DNA of 64,000 bases, taken from contig JAYKKM010000414.1 in NCBI GenBank assembly GCA_035772405.1, forward strand, positions 533,501 to 597,500, given 5' to 3'. Source of the stretch: Chrysogorgia sp. JL179-B06 (lineage: Eukaryota > Cnidaria > Anthozoa > Scleralcyonacea > Chrysogorgiidae). A model generated the notes under the pieces. That model made no database searches. It saw only the letters and a list, made by a program, of their open reading frames with translations, and had not been told where the DNA came from. Every line of letters starts with the position of its first letter. The stretch's first letter is position 1. Made by a program: the position numbers and the translations under genes. This document shows positions 1 through 12,216 of this stretch, piece by piece.

Positions 1-500
1 ACTTTATGGCCGGTCCCTTAGAACTTTGGTCCGTCCACGGTCCACTGGAAAACGCTAAAAATAATGAAAAACGCTGAAAACAATGAAAAACGCTCTAACG
101 TTTCCGAGCGTTTTTATATTTTTTCAAGTAATGAAGCCATTGTTTTCTAATCCCTTGAGGACGGAGAACAATATAAAAACGCTCGGAAACGTTACCGTGT
201 GCACATAGTCTAAGTAAGCCTTAAGGGAACCGTTAGGCAGGGTAACGGTTCTATCTAGGATTTTTCGTTTGGGGGAGAAGCAAGGACGTAGGCAGGATTC
301 GAAAAGAGGGGAGCGAGCGCCAAAGGCCCATGCCCCCCGGAAAATTGTGAAATCTAGGGGAAGATTTTACACAATCCTGATTTCTGAAGGTTTGGAAAAG
401 TCATAAAACACTAAAAACAACACTTTCCAGGATTTTAAGAACATTTTATATTGTTTATTAAAATTTATAATATATTTCACATTGAATCAGTTAAGTTGAA

Positions 501-1605
501 TTAAAGAGTGAGTGTCAACCGTGACGCATTGCACGCTCGGTCGGCCATTTTTCGAAGCACGAAATTCCCTTGGAGAACTGCATCCGTAAATATCTTGTCA
601 ATCCTTGATATAAATTATTCATTTTGTCTTTTAATTGAAAGAAGATATACCTTAGAAAGTAATTATTTCTGCATTTTTCACAAAACTCGACGTTTTCTTG
701 ACTTTCGTTTCGAATTATGTCTGCCTTCACTGACGCGAAGCGTGGAAGACCAAGTGACGAGCAAACAAAAACAAAAAAATCATGTTCCAAGTCGATGTAT
801 TTGGATTGTGGATGAATAAGAAAGCCTCTGTAGGGTTTTCTGAAAAGACTCGGCCAATTTCCGAAGTATTTATACCACATCAAGTTGGCAACAAAACACT
901 TCAAAACACTTTGTTATCGTACGGAAAGATAAACACAAACGCGCAATGCACGACGGTTGACTATGGCGTGCCGATCTGGACAAAAATACTTCTGTGAAAT
1001 ATATGACTTGTTGTGTGAAATATATGACTTGTGTGAAATATATATGACTTGTTGTGAGAGAGATATGACTTATTGTGAGAGATATATGACTTGTGAAATA
1101 TATGACTTCTGTTCGGCAAATATAATACTTAATCGACGCCAGCGATAGGTCAGCGGACAATAATCATGCAGAGTACTTCATGTAGTATTAATTAAACCCA
1201 ACACAACAAAAGATCCTAACCCTAACCCCCCGCCTAACGGATTAGGGTTAGTAAACTAAGTAGGCGGGGGGTTAGGAAACCCGTTAGGCGGGGGGTTAGG
1301 GTTAGGATCTTTTGTTGTGTTGGGGTTGGGTTTCCTTAATACTACATGAAGTACTCTGCATGATTATTGTCCGCTGACCTATCGCTGGCGTCGATTAAGT
1401 ATTATATTTGCCGAACAGAAGTCATATATTTCACAAGTCATATATCTCTCACAACAAGTCATATATATCTCACAACAAGTCATATATCTCTCACAACAAG
1501 TCATATATATTTCACACAAGTCATATATTTTACACAACAAGTCATATATTTCACAGAAGTATTTTTGTCCAGATCGGCACGCCATAGTTGACACTCACTC
1601 TTTAA
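501..1605. mobile_element. TTAA-flanked palindromic element
   Basis: Both ends read TTAAAGAGTGAGTGTCAAC inward, and TTAA occurs at both borders as in piggyBac-type insertions. Inside, 956-1240 and 1281-1592 form a near-perfect inverted repeat with a ~40 bp loop. Each arm carries tandem ~18 bp units containing ATATATGACTT. The inner arm and loop hold GTTAGGCGGGGGGTTAGG units shared with other foldbacks in the window. No transposase is present. Confidence 0.6.
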
Positions 1606-2154
1606 GTTACATGCACGCGATACACCACCTTACGTTCAATAATAACACTTCAGTTGTGAATTATCCGAACTTTTTTTTGGGTGGGGAGCTGGGCTGTTTG
1701 TGGGGAGAATCCTGCGGGTAGGATATCGGCCCCCCCTGGCAAAATTCCTGGGCCCCCCTGAGAAAATTTGTACTCTTAGGGCCCGGCCCCCCCTAGGTTT
1801 TTCCTGGCCCCCCTTGACAGAAAAACCTGGCTACGCCTCTGGATATCGCTTGACATTGATGGCCTTAAAGAAGAAAAGTAAGTCAAGATACGTTGTCGTT
1901 GTCGCGTGGACGGATGAAAACGGGACTTTTGAAAACGATGTTGTACCCAGTTCATAAGGAGGAATGATTTCAAGCTTATAACTCGGCTTCTTTGCAATTA
2001 CATTTATTACGCTTTTACGTGGCTTGAAGAAGCATATTTTGAGGTTCTTGTCATAAATCAGACTTAAAAGACGACCTGCTCAGACTAAGGGAGCGTTCAT
2101 AATTTACCTAGAGGGGGGCGGGCTATGGCAATTTTGAGGGGGAGTCATAAAGGA

Positions 2155-2429
2155 CATGGAACGCGCTACCAAAGGAAGTGCTCCGTCACACAACTTCTCT
2201 GACAAAATTTAAAAATAATCTAAAAAAATTACTATGACTCTGCTCTACGCTCAACTTTCAACGCTGAGGACACACGTACATGGAAGACAGTCTGTGTCAA
2301 GTGTAATTCGGCTCGCAGTTTATTGGTCCTCCCTTCTTGTTGTTTTTAAACTACACTCGTGTCCTTGGTCTTCGTGTGATTTTTCAGACTGTTTCTTTGT
2401 GTAATTAATTGTCTGTTTGATTAGTTGCT

Positions 2430-2504
<75 letters not shown>

Positions 2505-2725
2505 ATACTTGTTTCTGTCTTCTTTTCATTCTACTCATTTCTTTTTCCTGTTCATTTTTTTGTACCTCATTCAAAATATAGTAATAATGGATCCGCAGTA
2601 ATTGGCCTTCAGCTGTTGCGGTTTTCCCGCCTTCGATCTAACTTGTATTTGTATGAATGTATTGACATATTAATTATTGTAATCATGTAAGGCAAAGCTT
2701 AATAAAATATAAAATAAAAATAATT
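2155..2725 (+). mobile_element. LINE 3' end fragment with a TGTC microsatellite
   Basis: Broken reading frames give LPKEVLRHTTSLTKFKNNLK and then DTRTWKTVCVKCN, the hallmark end of a CR1/L2-like LINE ORF2. A 3' UTR with a (TGTC)n tract at about 2432-2503 follows, then GGCAAAGCTTAATAAAAT, also seen in the copy at 48.2 kb. It is 5' truncated and inactive. Confidence 0.6.
2432..2503. repeat. (TGTC)n microsatellite
   Basis: About 18 uninterrupted TGTC units. The long frames on both strands here are repeat artefacts. Confidence 0.95.
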
Positions 2726-3119
2726 TTTCAACAATAATTTTTAGGGGGGCTTTCGAAAATCAGCCAAAAAATAAAACAGAGTGCAAGGGGGGTCATCAAA
2801 AACGTTTCAGACATTCTGTCAACTACAATCATCAAGCCGGCCTTATGTAAAAATATGGTTGTAGCTGGCCATGCATTTTTGACTCACTCAAGGTGAACAT
2901 GAAGACACATTATTAGAGTTGAAAATGGTACATTGTTGTTTAGATCAGACTTCCTCTAAAATGAGTGATATTAGTGTACAGTCATTTTGCATCTGAGTAT
3001 TTACAATTATATAACAATTTACCTTTGCATGGATACTCTGAGCAGCAATGCCTCATCATCTGTCCATACAAAGATCTCTTTGTTTACACTCTTCCCCTCA
3101 GCCGTTTCTGTCTCCTCTT

Positions 3120-3405
3120 GCTATACTATAGATTTCGACATGACGTTTGTTGATCCTCCGCAAATGTCAATGCAATCTACTTTCAATAGCTCATTTCTTA
3201 TTAGATGACAACTAGGTCTTAGAACTCTCTCCCTGAACACTTACTTTAAAAAATTTAAGTCACTATTAGACTATTATAATAATGCTCTATTATCCTGTTA
3301 CAATGTTGACGATCCTCGAACTTGGAAAACTGTCTCATGCCTAAAGTGCAACACATTGCGAAGCCTCACTGAACCCATAACTTGCTGTAGTCACTATTAG
3401 TTATT
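3120..3405 (+). mobile_element. LINE 3' end fragment
   Basis: Contains DPRTWKTVSCLKCNTLRSLT then EPITCC in one frame, the same LINE C terminus as at 2.2 kb and 48.1 kb. Nucleotide identity with 47915-48200 is obvious along the whole stretch. Confidence 0.65.
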
Positions 3406-3647
3406 ATTCGTAAACGCTGACTCGGCGTTTACGTGTGGACGGAAGCCGAAAACGAAGTAGGGCGTTGTACTCCATTATCGAACTAACTGAGAACAGTGTC
3501 TGTGAAGGAATGGAGAACAGCATCGGAAGCGCCTCACACGTCTGTTCAAGGAGACCATTGCCGGTTTCACCAAGGCCATCATCGCCACGCAATGATTTTG
3601 CCGTATTGCCATCTTGATGCATGCGATCATGCATTGACAAGCCGCCC

Positions 3648-3812
3648 TGACGAGCAAATACATTGCCCTGACGAGCAAATACATTGCCATAACGAGCAAA
3701 TACATTGCCCTAACGAGCAAATACATTGCCATGACGAGCAAACACATTGCCCTAACGAGCAAATACATTGCTCTAACGGGCAAATACATCGCCGAGCAAA
3801 TACATTGCCCTG
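3648..3812. repeat. 21-bp tandem array
   Basis: About eight units of GACGAGCAAATACATTGCCCT with small changes. Both strands stay open across it, which produces spurious ORFs. Confidence 0.9.
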
Positions 3813-3819
3813 ACTTTTA

Positions 3820-6379
3820 CATGTTCTGTGCATTCAACAAGGTTATCTCCTTTGGACAATTATGATGGAAGTCGATGGGGCTTGCGATGGGGTGGCGCTT
3901 GTTCTGTGGGGGTTAGGTTTAGGGATTAGGGTTCTAGGGTTCTTAGCTAAATATACAAGTGCAGGCTATCCCAAATCCCTTTATAGACTGATCCCTTGCA
4001 CGTATGCTACTGGTGAAGGACAAATGCTTATATAAACAATACTATTTTAATTGAATGATTATTCGTATATTCATCCAGATCATAGATCAGTTATCCAGAT
4101 GCAGGCCTGAATATTATTTTTGGAGCTTGCCGGACACAATGCAGTCCGGCAACAGAGAAAATCGGCCGGACAAGACCACTTTTCTACCGGGCATTCTGTA
4201 TGCAGCACGGTCTTATAAAAATACGCTATACAGCATGTCATTTCAGAAAAAGTAAGATTCATACTACGCTATCTGGCATGACGCCGTCCAAGAAAGCTGT
4301 TGATAACTGGGGAACAGTTATCTTTACTTCTAGGGGCTCTTCTGTTTCCACTTGCTAAGTTATTTTGACTTCTTTCATTGGCTACAAATGTGTGAATAAG
4401 AAGTCAAGTTTCAAGATGCCCGTCATAAGACGAATTTACGCCGAACATTGTCCGATGTCCGGGGAGGAGTGATACTGAGATTGGCTCGTGCGACGCTCGT
4501 GACCGTGGTCGTGGATAGATATAGGGAGAATTCACACCTCATGAACACCTTGGCGCACTCCTGGGCAATAAATGTTGTGTACCATACCAAAAACAAGCGG
4601 GAAAGCTTTTCAACTCCACCTGTCTTTTCTTTGCAGATACAACATAATATTTTGATCGTAATCTGTTGATCCTTTAGTCACTTTAGTCACATGCAAAACG
4701 TGCACGGAGATTCGGGTGCGCAGAACAATAGCTCACATCTGACCCCTCAAAGATATTACATACATATAAAACGAAGATAAGTTTTTACGATTGTCGATCC
4801 TGTTTCGTCAATGGAGAAATTCAGTTGATAAAATACAAAGCAATCGAGACTCGAATATTGTTAATATTTTCATTTCTACGCTTCGAGAGTGACGAGTCTG
4901 CATCACTTGAACTTCGTGTTTTATTAAATTACTGCGTGGTAATCGAAAATTCAGTTAACTTGAGGGAGATATCAGCGGTATCTTTGGCTCGAAATAGATT
5001 TGAGTTGACTTGCCGGTTTTTCTGTCAACTAGTTTGTGGTAGTTGTCTGATACAATGACATGACGAAGTTCGTAACGCTTTACCGCTTCGTACCGGCCTT
5101 GTGTTCCGTTGGCCGGCCAACTTACGACCCTAGGAATCATCAAGTATATGGCGTATACCTTTCGGAGTTTCAGGTCACTGTCGCTGGCCAGCGAATCGAT
5201 ATGGCACGAGTTGAGACTTGAGAGATTGTCCGATAAACTGACCCACGTTTAAAAATAATAATATTTAACGCGTGTTTAGGTTCCCGTGTTGTTTGTGCGG
5301 CAATTAAGCGGTGAATGTTGGCATGTGCCAATTTTAAACCTTGAATTGAAATCAATTTTCATTGCGGTCGGGTCACGATCGCCAGTTCAAGATCATGCTT
5401 GATACTCTGTCATCGACTCGACCCAAGACGCGACTGATCGCTTTATTTTCGTAGTCTAACCGGCTTTCGCGAATGCTTCCTCGCCTTTTCAATGGACCGT
5501 TTGTCTTCTAATCCTTGTATCCTAATTCCAAGCAATAAACATTCACATCCGGTGCATATTTATTTCTCTTTTAATCTTAAAAGTAATATGAGACATCAGA
5601 GGGTGCCGACAGAACACGCCCCGAAATTACCAATGCGACTTCGAAAACAAAATCTTTGTTCGAAGTGCCGAATTTTTCGCCGACGTTAATTTTCGTCTTT
5701 AGCGGCGAAGTTTAGCAAAATATCCCCTTATAAAATTTTTTTTAATATTTCTCGTAGTTTCTGTTATGCGTTTTTCTGTTTTTTAAAAGCATTTTTATTT
5801 TGTATACCTAAGTGATATCGAGTTCTTGAAAAACGCCTCCTCTCTGACGAGATTCCGGCTTATATTTACCGATTTTGTATTAAGTGGTTTTGAGCGGTTT
5901 CAAGGTGTACTATAACTACCCGTCCTAGCGAGTGGCATGCCAGACTGTTTGGCTGGAGTCGTTTGGGCTGTTTCACAAAGACAATATGTCAGGAAACGAA
6001 ACTATCCTTTTTGCCATGATCACGGAAAAGAAAGCGAGTCAGATAAAACACTAGAAGGAACCATGGTCGGGGGGACGTGTATTGTCTTTTATTTTCCCGC
6101 TTCCAGCTCGCGGACACAAACGAAGCCGACAAAACGCGGGCTAACATAACCGTTCTGCGCCGATATTTTCTGTTCGTCCATAGACCGGGGCGGGTTTTTC
6201 GAGCACACAAAAACAGAAACGCGCGTATAAAGATTTAAATCGATCCTCAGGTTTCCTCGCAATGAAAAGACGAGCATAATTTTCGCGAAATACAGGAGGG
6301 GGCCCACTGCAACGAGAGGGGAAAGCTCGCCGTCGAATATATATATGTGTATTCCGGGTAGTGGTAAAATTACCCGCAC
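3820..6379. other. Upstream DNA, no gene seen
   Basis: No exon, RNA gene or clear transposon border is recognised. A short TTAGGG-like stretch lies at about 3908-3945. CpG content rises towards 6 kb, consistent with an approach to the TCF promoter. Confidence 0.5.
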
Positions 6380-6608
6380 GTCACTAATGACCACCTGTGT
6401 TGTTTTATGATTGGTTTGTTGTCATTAATCAGGTGATTATAATCCGTCAATCAAATTCAGCGGTTCCCTTTGATCTTCATCGGGCGGTGCTTCAAAGACA
6501 GTCGGCGAGTCGCAATAACATAGTAAAGAGAGGGGGACAAGCGTTTTGTGAACAGTGAAATTCGCCGTTAAACTTCGAGTGGAATCGATTCCGTAGTGGC
6601 GAGGCGAA
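6380..6608 (+). promoter_or_regulatory. Likely TCF/LEF 5' leader and proximal promoter
   Basis: This is CpG-bearing, largely repeat-free DNA directly before the ATG. It contains the CCTTTGATC site listed separately. No TATA box is evident, as expected for a regulatory gene. The transcription start cannot be placed from sequence alone. Confidence 0.4.
6467..6475 (+). promoter_or_regulatory. Perfect TCF/LEF binding site upstream of the TCF gene
   Basis: CCTTTGATC is an exact copy of the optimal TCF/LEF HMG-box site, 134 bp before the start codon. It could mediate Wnt feedback on the gene's own transcription. A 9-mer can occur by chance, so this is suggestive only. Confidence 0.4.
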
Positions 6609-6770
6609 ATGCCTCAGATTCGCAACACGACGACGGAAGACTACGGCGCCGACGACGAAGTAAAGGAGTACAAACAAGACGAAGACGAGAACGAAGTGAA
6701 CGAAACCAATGTGGATTTGGTGAATGACATAAAGAGCGACCTCATTAAAAAAGATGCGGAGAGAGTTGAG
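6609..6770 (+). CDS. TCF/LEF: TCF/LEF exon 1: start and beta-catenin-binding segment
   Basis: Residues 1-54. The protein opens with MPQ, as animal TCFs do, and residues 11-29 (DYGADDEVKEYKQDEDENE) match the beta-catenin-binding motif. Asp16, Glu17 and Glu29 fall at the same numbers as in human TCF7L2, with an acidic residue (Asp24) where the human protein has Glu24. The following acidic stretch with DIKSDL corresponds to the human DVKSSL block. The exon ends at GAG before the donor gtatgg, in phase 0. The ATG is the first in-frame start after a CpG-rich leader. Reading through the donor gives an unrelated tail (VWCPFNSC...), so the splice is preferred. Confidence 0.93.
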
Positions 6771-9723
6771 GTATGGTGTCCTTTTAACTCGTGTATACAG
6801 ACGGTGGCGACACCTCTAGCGAGCAGGTTGATAACAGTCGTCGCATTTTGGCGGTGATATTTCGTCAACATGAACGCTCGAGTCGTCAGCTCGAAGCGGG
6901 TTTCGCTGCGAGCTTGAAGGTTTGTCTCGGCGAAATCTCGACTTCAAAGGGCATCTTAGTCCTGGCGAATATACCCGATGATTTCAGACGCTATTAGTGG
7001 GGCCTGAATTTATTCGGAAAAGATCAAGCCAAGCGATTGCGTGCGGGCCATTGGCATTTGTGTGGGTTCGTTCGGTCTGGAATTTCGAGCGACGCCGTTC
7101 GTGCGAGTTACCGTCGGTTTTCTATCTCGGATATAAGTAGCTGTGTTTGTGATTTTCTGCTTAATTCAACGTGCGGTGTTTTAAAAGGGATGAGAGGTCG
7201 AAGGTTGGCACCCCTTGCGCGGCTTTTCAACAATGCTTAGGTTTGTCGGCATATGTATTCCACAAAGACATCGACGGTTACATGTGCGGGACTGTCTGTC
7301 TCGTCTATGTCGGGTTGAATGTCGGGTTGTTCTTTTGGTCAGCTTCGTACGGAGTATTATAACGGGAAGAAGTGCGAAGGGAGACCGAGATTTCGCGTCT
7401 GTCTATACCCGAGATACCGTCTCCGCTCACTGCCTTCGACCTTCGTTGCTTTTTTAAAAGACTGACCATCGTTCTTTCCAAGTTATTTATAATCCTGGGC
7501 GATTGGCCTGGTGAAGCTTTCAACACTTATTACTATTATATCGCCAGAAATCAAAAAGCCGACACCGAATTTCACATCAAAGCGCGGGAGAAACTAGAGA
7601 CGAATTTCGCTTTCATCTTCACTCATTATTTCGAATAGTTTTACATCCATCTTCATGCTTGTATTAACTGTCATAGTTTCCCCTCAAGCATGTTTTCTGG
7701 CTGCGCTTTAATACGTTCGACATGAATGTTAATCCGTGAGTTTTTATAGTCGCGTCTAGTTTGAAACAGGCACATAGTGTCATAGGCAACTAGGGCTCAT
7801 AGGATGGAGTATTCTGGCTAAAGCATGTATACCCTTTTTGTGTGTCAAGTGGAACAACACGAAATTATCTATGATTTGTTTTGATGTTCCGTGGTTTCCA
7901 AAGACCCTTTGTTTCCCACTGATAGTTTAATTACAGGGCTTTGCTCCATGCTTCTTGGATACACAAATTCAAACTTGAGTGCGAGAAAGTGAAATTAGAC
8001 AACGTTTGAATTGTTGTGTGAGATTTAAACAAATCTGTGCTCTGAATTGGTTAGTGTTTGAGAATAACAATACCCACACACAGATATCATCATATCAGCA
8101 TTGATTAGGTCTCAAGAAACTGGCCTTGGTGACTACAGTATGTACACCAATGTCTTATCTGTGTCACTGTTATCTGGCTACAGTTGCACTGAGTTAAAGG
8201 TGTTCCCTTTGTTCTGACATCTTTTCTGAGTCCTACCATAGTATATTTATGGTACATGACGTTGATACGAAACAGCTTTTGTTATACGATACATACTGTA
8301 TGCAGCTTATAAGCTTGCATTTCTGTATCACTTATACAGTCAAATCGTATGTGAACGGCTACCCTCGCAGACACTATTATTATAGCTTGTTCAGCCTAGT
8401 GGGAAGTGTCCGCTTGTAAGAGGTGGCCACTTGCAAGAGGTAAATATAATTGCTTCAATGATGTGAAAGTTTGGCTTCCACCCAAGCAAGGTGTCTGATT
8501 TCAATTTGTAGACACCTGTACCTATAATAGATGCGTCTAGGAGGAGAAAGAAAGTTTACCTGTATCCTTCCATTCATGCTTTGTATCAAAGACATAATTG
8601 AATTTCAACTTATTTCAATTCTCTCAGCAGCAGAGCAAAAAGTAGTAACCAGTGCCCGTATGATATTTCTGACAAGACCTGATGACTATCGCATGATCTC
8701 AGACTGGCTCTCAAAAATATTGTCTGCAGTAGATTATTAAAAGAGAGATGAAGTGCACATGGCAGTGATGTTTGACACACAGAAGTGTTTCTATTTTCGA
8801 TGGTTTTTTTTCCAAATCTGTCATTGTCAGTCTTTAATATGGATATTGTCAGGGTGCATTAAGGGCAGGGTTCTTTCTAAAAAAATGTCACCACTTTGAG
8901 ATTGGCTTTAATTAGACAGAGAGAGCTACAGCAGCTAATCCAATCATGGCTTGCTTAGACACTTTGAAAAATGTTAAATATTCATTTGAAATACAGTTGG
9001 AAGTAATAATCACACACTCAGACCACAATACGTTTTACATGACTAAATGATGTTGCCATGGTATATTATCTACAATAATTCAATAGTCTAGTTCAAGCAG
9101 TTATTTGCAACATATTCTATATTTCTTTGCTGTATCATCAATGTACTACTTACTGTATGATCAATGATATAAATCTGGTCTAATGTTTTGACCAAAAGCC
9201 TGTGTACTATTATCACAGCACACAAATGCCATAATAACTACAGTAGGCTATTCAAGCAATTCCAATACTGAATGTATATGTCTATAATATTCTCTGTACT
9301 GTATTATAACTGAATGTAATATCGGTAATGCAATGTGTTGTAGGCCCCATTGGTAATACAATTATATTGGTCTAATAAGTAATAAAATTATTATCATCAT
9401 GATCTCCCTAAGTCGTGTGAAGTTTCATATAAATCCCGAAATGACGTCACATAGGCTATCCGTAGTAAAATTTGAAATTAAAATCGGCTGTTATTTCTGA
9501 AATATTTAAAGCATTATCGTAAGAGTAAAGGTTAGTATTAGGGTAAGGTTTGGGATTAGGACTATGTTTTGAGTTGGGGATACTTATGTGAAAGGTAGAT
9601 TTGAACTCACATTTTTGGGATTCAGGGATGAAATAAGCATTACTGTTCCCATTTGGTAGCTCATTTCGTGGAGCAACAGACCGGAATAACACAGTGTAAT
9701 TTTGGATTTTTATCATTTGTTAG
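6771..9723 (+). other. TCF/LEF intron 1
   Basis: This 2.95 kb intron has a CpG-rich first 900 bp (continuous with the promoter region) and an AT-rich remainder. No further exon or clear transposon is seen apart from the small repeat near its 3' end (9440-9590). Confidence 0.6.
9440..9590 (+). repeat. Dispersed repeat with TTAGGG-like stretch (copy 1)
   Basis: GACGTCACATAGGCTATCCG followed by a telomere-like GTTAGTATTAGGGTAAGG stretch. It is homologous in inverted orientation to 30555-30735, so it is a dispersed element. Confidence 0.65.
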
Positions 9724-9863
9724 GCAAAAAGGGATAGCAGACCTGTTTTTCAACATTATGGTGCGATTACAGGACCTCACCAAACCGAGATTTTCCGTCC
9801 TTTGCCAGGGCCTCATGCCGCATACCCTAGACAAGATGGTCCTTATTATCCTGGAAGAGTTTG
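9724..9863 (+). CDS. TCF/LEF: TCF/LEF exon 2: linker
   Basis: Residues 55-100 plus two bases of Trp101. The acceptor is tttttatcatttgttag and the donor ttg|gtaagt. Translation starts EAKRDSRPVF across the junction, resembling the human EEAAKRQDGGLF block, and then runs Pro/His/Tyr-rich (ITGPHQTEIFRPLPGPHAAY, then PYYPGRVW), as TCF linkers do. Exon 1 ends in phase 0 and this exon starts in phase 0. It ends with two bases (TG) that the first base of exon 3 completes to Trp. A longer ORF in another frame covers the same bases but has no family match. This exon was found by phase and composition, so it is less certain than the HMG exons. Confidence 0.8.
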
Positions 9864-9914
9864 GTAAGTTCAATACTTTAAAAGGTTGGTGCACTGCTGA
9901 AATTGGAGGAGGAG

Positions 9915-9990
9915 GTCTGATGTTTCAAGTGAAGGCCCTTCGTCAGAGAGTAAAAACGCAAAGTCACTTTACATTTTACTCTCTGGCAAA
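9915..9990. repeat. Small foldback with CTGACGA..GAAAC motif
   Basis: GAAGGCCCTTCGTCAGAGAG is repeated inverted about 40 bp on as CTCTCTGGCAAAGGGCCTT. The minus strand reads CTGACGA, a hairpin, then GAAAC (see finding on hammerhead-like motifs). Confidence 0.5.
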
Positions 9991-11181
9991 GGGCCTTAGA
10001 CATCCTGCCGGTACACGCTATCATGTCAGTGCACCAATTTTTATAGTATTTAATTTGTATTTCTACATCACCTACATAGCATAACACTCATATATAACTC
10101 AATATGGTCAGTTGGATGGATGTTATTATTTTTGAAAGATGGTAATCTGTTACATGATAGAATTCTTGATGGTATCCCCCAGGAGGTTTTTCTAATATTG
10201 CTATGTATCCTTTGTACAGAAGTTTGTTAGAGTGGAATGAACCACACACATAGACTAAGCAAATTGAACTCTCATATGAACCTTTGAGCCCATTATTTTT
10301 AACAGCTTTTTTCAAGGCTGGTGTACTATAGTCTTAAGTGTATGTCTGTAGTATAGAAATGTATTTTTCCTTTTTTTGCTGTCTGGCCAGTTTATATTAC
10401 TGCTTTTCTTCTTCCTTTGACCTAATCTGATGTTGTCTTTGGCAAAATGCACTGAAATTCATAGTTCAGGGTGGGGTTAAGTGTTTTTAGTGATATTATG
10501 CATACAGCAAGTGGCAGCAGTTGAAGTGTTTACCTGTCATGTGGGTAAATACAGATGGCTAATTTTGAATACCATAAACTGTGGAGTGTCCTTGCTTTTG
10601 GCTCCTATTTCAACAGTCTAAAAATCCAAACAGTATCTCTAACTAATGTTTTTCATAGAAAATTTGAATGTAATTTCTGCAATTTTGTCAATACCAGAGT
10701 ATTTAAAAAACATTACAATTGGGCCAGTGATTTGATTGGGGTGGTATCGTGTGAGAGTACAAGCTATAGTAATCCCAGGTGGGGGGCAAAGTGGTCTCTT
10801 AGCACCAAAGTCACCCCCAGTTAATGTGTTACCCGTAGTGTACACTTATAACCCACTCCTGTTATTTCATGCTGCACATCAAAGGCAATGCTCCTTGGAC
10901 AACTTGGGGGTTAAATTGCCAATGACTGTTTATACACATGATGTAATAAATCATGTACATATTTTTATAAGCTGTGGCTTCAATGTTAAACTTTGATTAC
11001 CAGTGGGTGAGGAAGCCACAGATGTACAGTGTTGCTCTGGAAAATGTGCTATAATGTACTGAAACTAGCTCCCCCGGTAGATACATACACATACTTAAGG
11101 AGGGAGGCCATTTCCAAGGGTCAGAAGTATAAGCAAGGGTGATAATCTTGCCACGGCAGGGAGCCATTTCTCCCCGAAAGT

Positions 11182-11187
<6 letters not shown>

Positions 11188-11214
<27 letters not shown>
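11188..11214. repeat. (TA)n microsatellite
   Basis: A run of alternating TA about 26 bp long in TCF intron 2. Confidence 0.9.
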
Positions 11215-11222
<8 letters not shown>

Positions 11223-11317
11223 AATGCTACGTCCAACTCCTTATAAAGAAGTAAAAAGTCGTTTTGGGTGATCCGTTTGAATCGGACAATATAGTCAACG
11301 GCGATTTGTGATCTGAC

Positions 11318-11445
11318 CTGGCGAACTACATAAACAGATTTTTACGAATTTTTATGGACGTTTTGCGTAACTGTACTTTGACAAGGTAATTCCAAATCTG
11401 TTTTCAGAATTGAAAACGGTTAAATATTGACCGAGATAACGTTCA
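11318..11445 (+). repeat. Dispersed repeat (copy 1)
   Basis: GCGAACTACATAAACAG through GACCGAGATAACGTTCAAA is present inverted at about 21055-21210. It has no coding content. Confidence 0.65.
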
Positions 11446-11937
11446 AACATTTCTACGACAAAACTGTGATTACACGGCCACGGCATGTGACGTCTGGGGC
11501 CGTGGATGGAGAAAATCTCATAGGGGGTGTTCGGATTAAACTCTAGGGAGAAAGAAATGCAGGCGAGGGGGTTATTGTGGATTCATATTTCTAGTCATAG
11601 ACTGTGCACGTTTAGAAAATTATAAATTCCGTATTTTTTCGTGAGTTTTGATGTATATTTTAATTAAAGGAAGCTGGCGAATCGTCGTGAGACAACAGTT
11701 GACATGTTGTATCTCAATCAGAGCATTGAACAAGCATTCACCACCAAGACAGATGTCGCGGTAGACAAACGCGTACCAGTACCCAGTCTTCAGTTCTTCT
11801 TCCAATACAAACGAAGCGGCGCGCAAGCGTTCTTTCTCAGTGATAGGCCTGATTAGATAGGCACTGAAGTGAAATTATAATTTATGGCTCCTGTACCAAA
11901 TTTATACATGGCTGCCATTACATGTACTGTATTAGAT

Positions 11938-11990
11938 CTATCTACCTACCTACCTACCTACCTACCTACCTATCTATCTATCTATCTTTC
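11938..11990. repeat. (CTAC)n(CTAT)n microsatellite
   Basis: Tetranucleotide run ending about 20 bp before the acceptor of TCF exon 3. It overlaps the expected branch-point and pyrimidine region. Confidence 0.9.
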
Positions 11991-12012
11991 TATACTTCAC
12001 ATGTTTCTCTAG

Positions 12013-12216
12013 GCATCCTAGCCGACCCCACATGATGTATGGTAACCCACAATATCCTCCTCATTATCCCAACGCTATGCCTGTCAGTAGTGTTGACACA
12101 TCAATACGACGCCCCCCTGGAAACATCACAGATGACCAGCGTCATGGACACATGGTAGCTCCACCAATGAACACATCGGTTATATGCCATACGTCCATAT
12201 CAGGATTACCAAACAG
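12013..12216 (+). CDS. TCF/LEF: TCF/LEF exon 3: Pro/His/Met-rich linker
   Basis: Residues 102-168, flanked by a split Trp101 and a split Ser169. The acceptor follows a CTAT microsatellite and tttctctag; the donor is acag|gtaata. The residues HPSRPHMMYGNPQYPPHYP resemble the vertebrate 'GFRHPYPT..SRFPPHM' linker between the beta-catenin-binding region and the HMG box. No known catalytic or binding motif is visible in the linker; in the family it is flexible and contributes to repressor contacts. Phase agreement with both neighbours supports the call. Confidence 0.88.

Noticed and set aside
6771..6827. Continuation of TCF exon 1 or a 30-bp intron at 6771-6800
   Set aside because: Read-through gives unrelated sequence, and a 30-bp intron is too short for animals. 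The donor at 6771 joins exon 2 in phase.
8531..8740. Possible extra TCF exon in intron 1
   Set aside because: The frame has no TCF-like residues, and the seven-exon model is already in phase without it.
9653..10084. 143-codon frame
   Set aside because: It overlaps TCF exon 2 in a different frame. The TCF frame gives the Pro/Tyr-rich linker with phase-matched splice sites.
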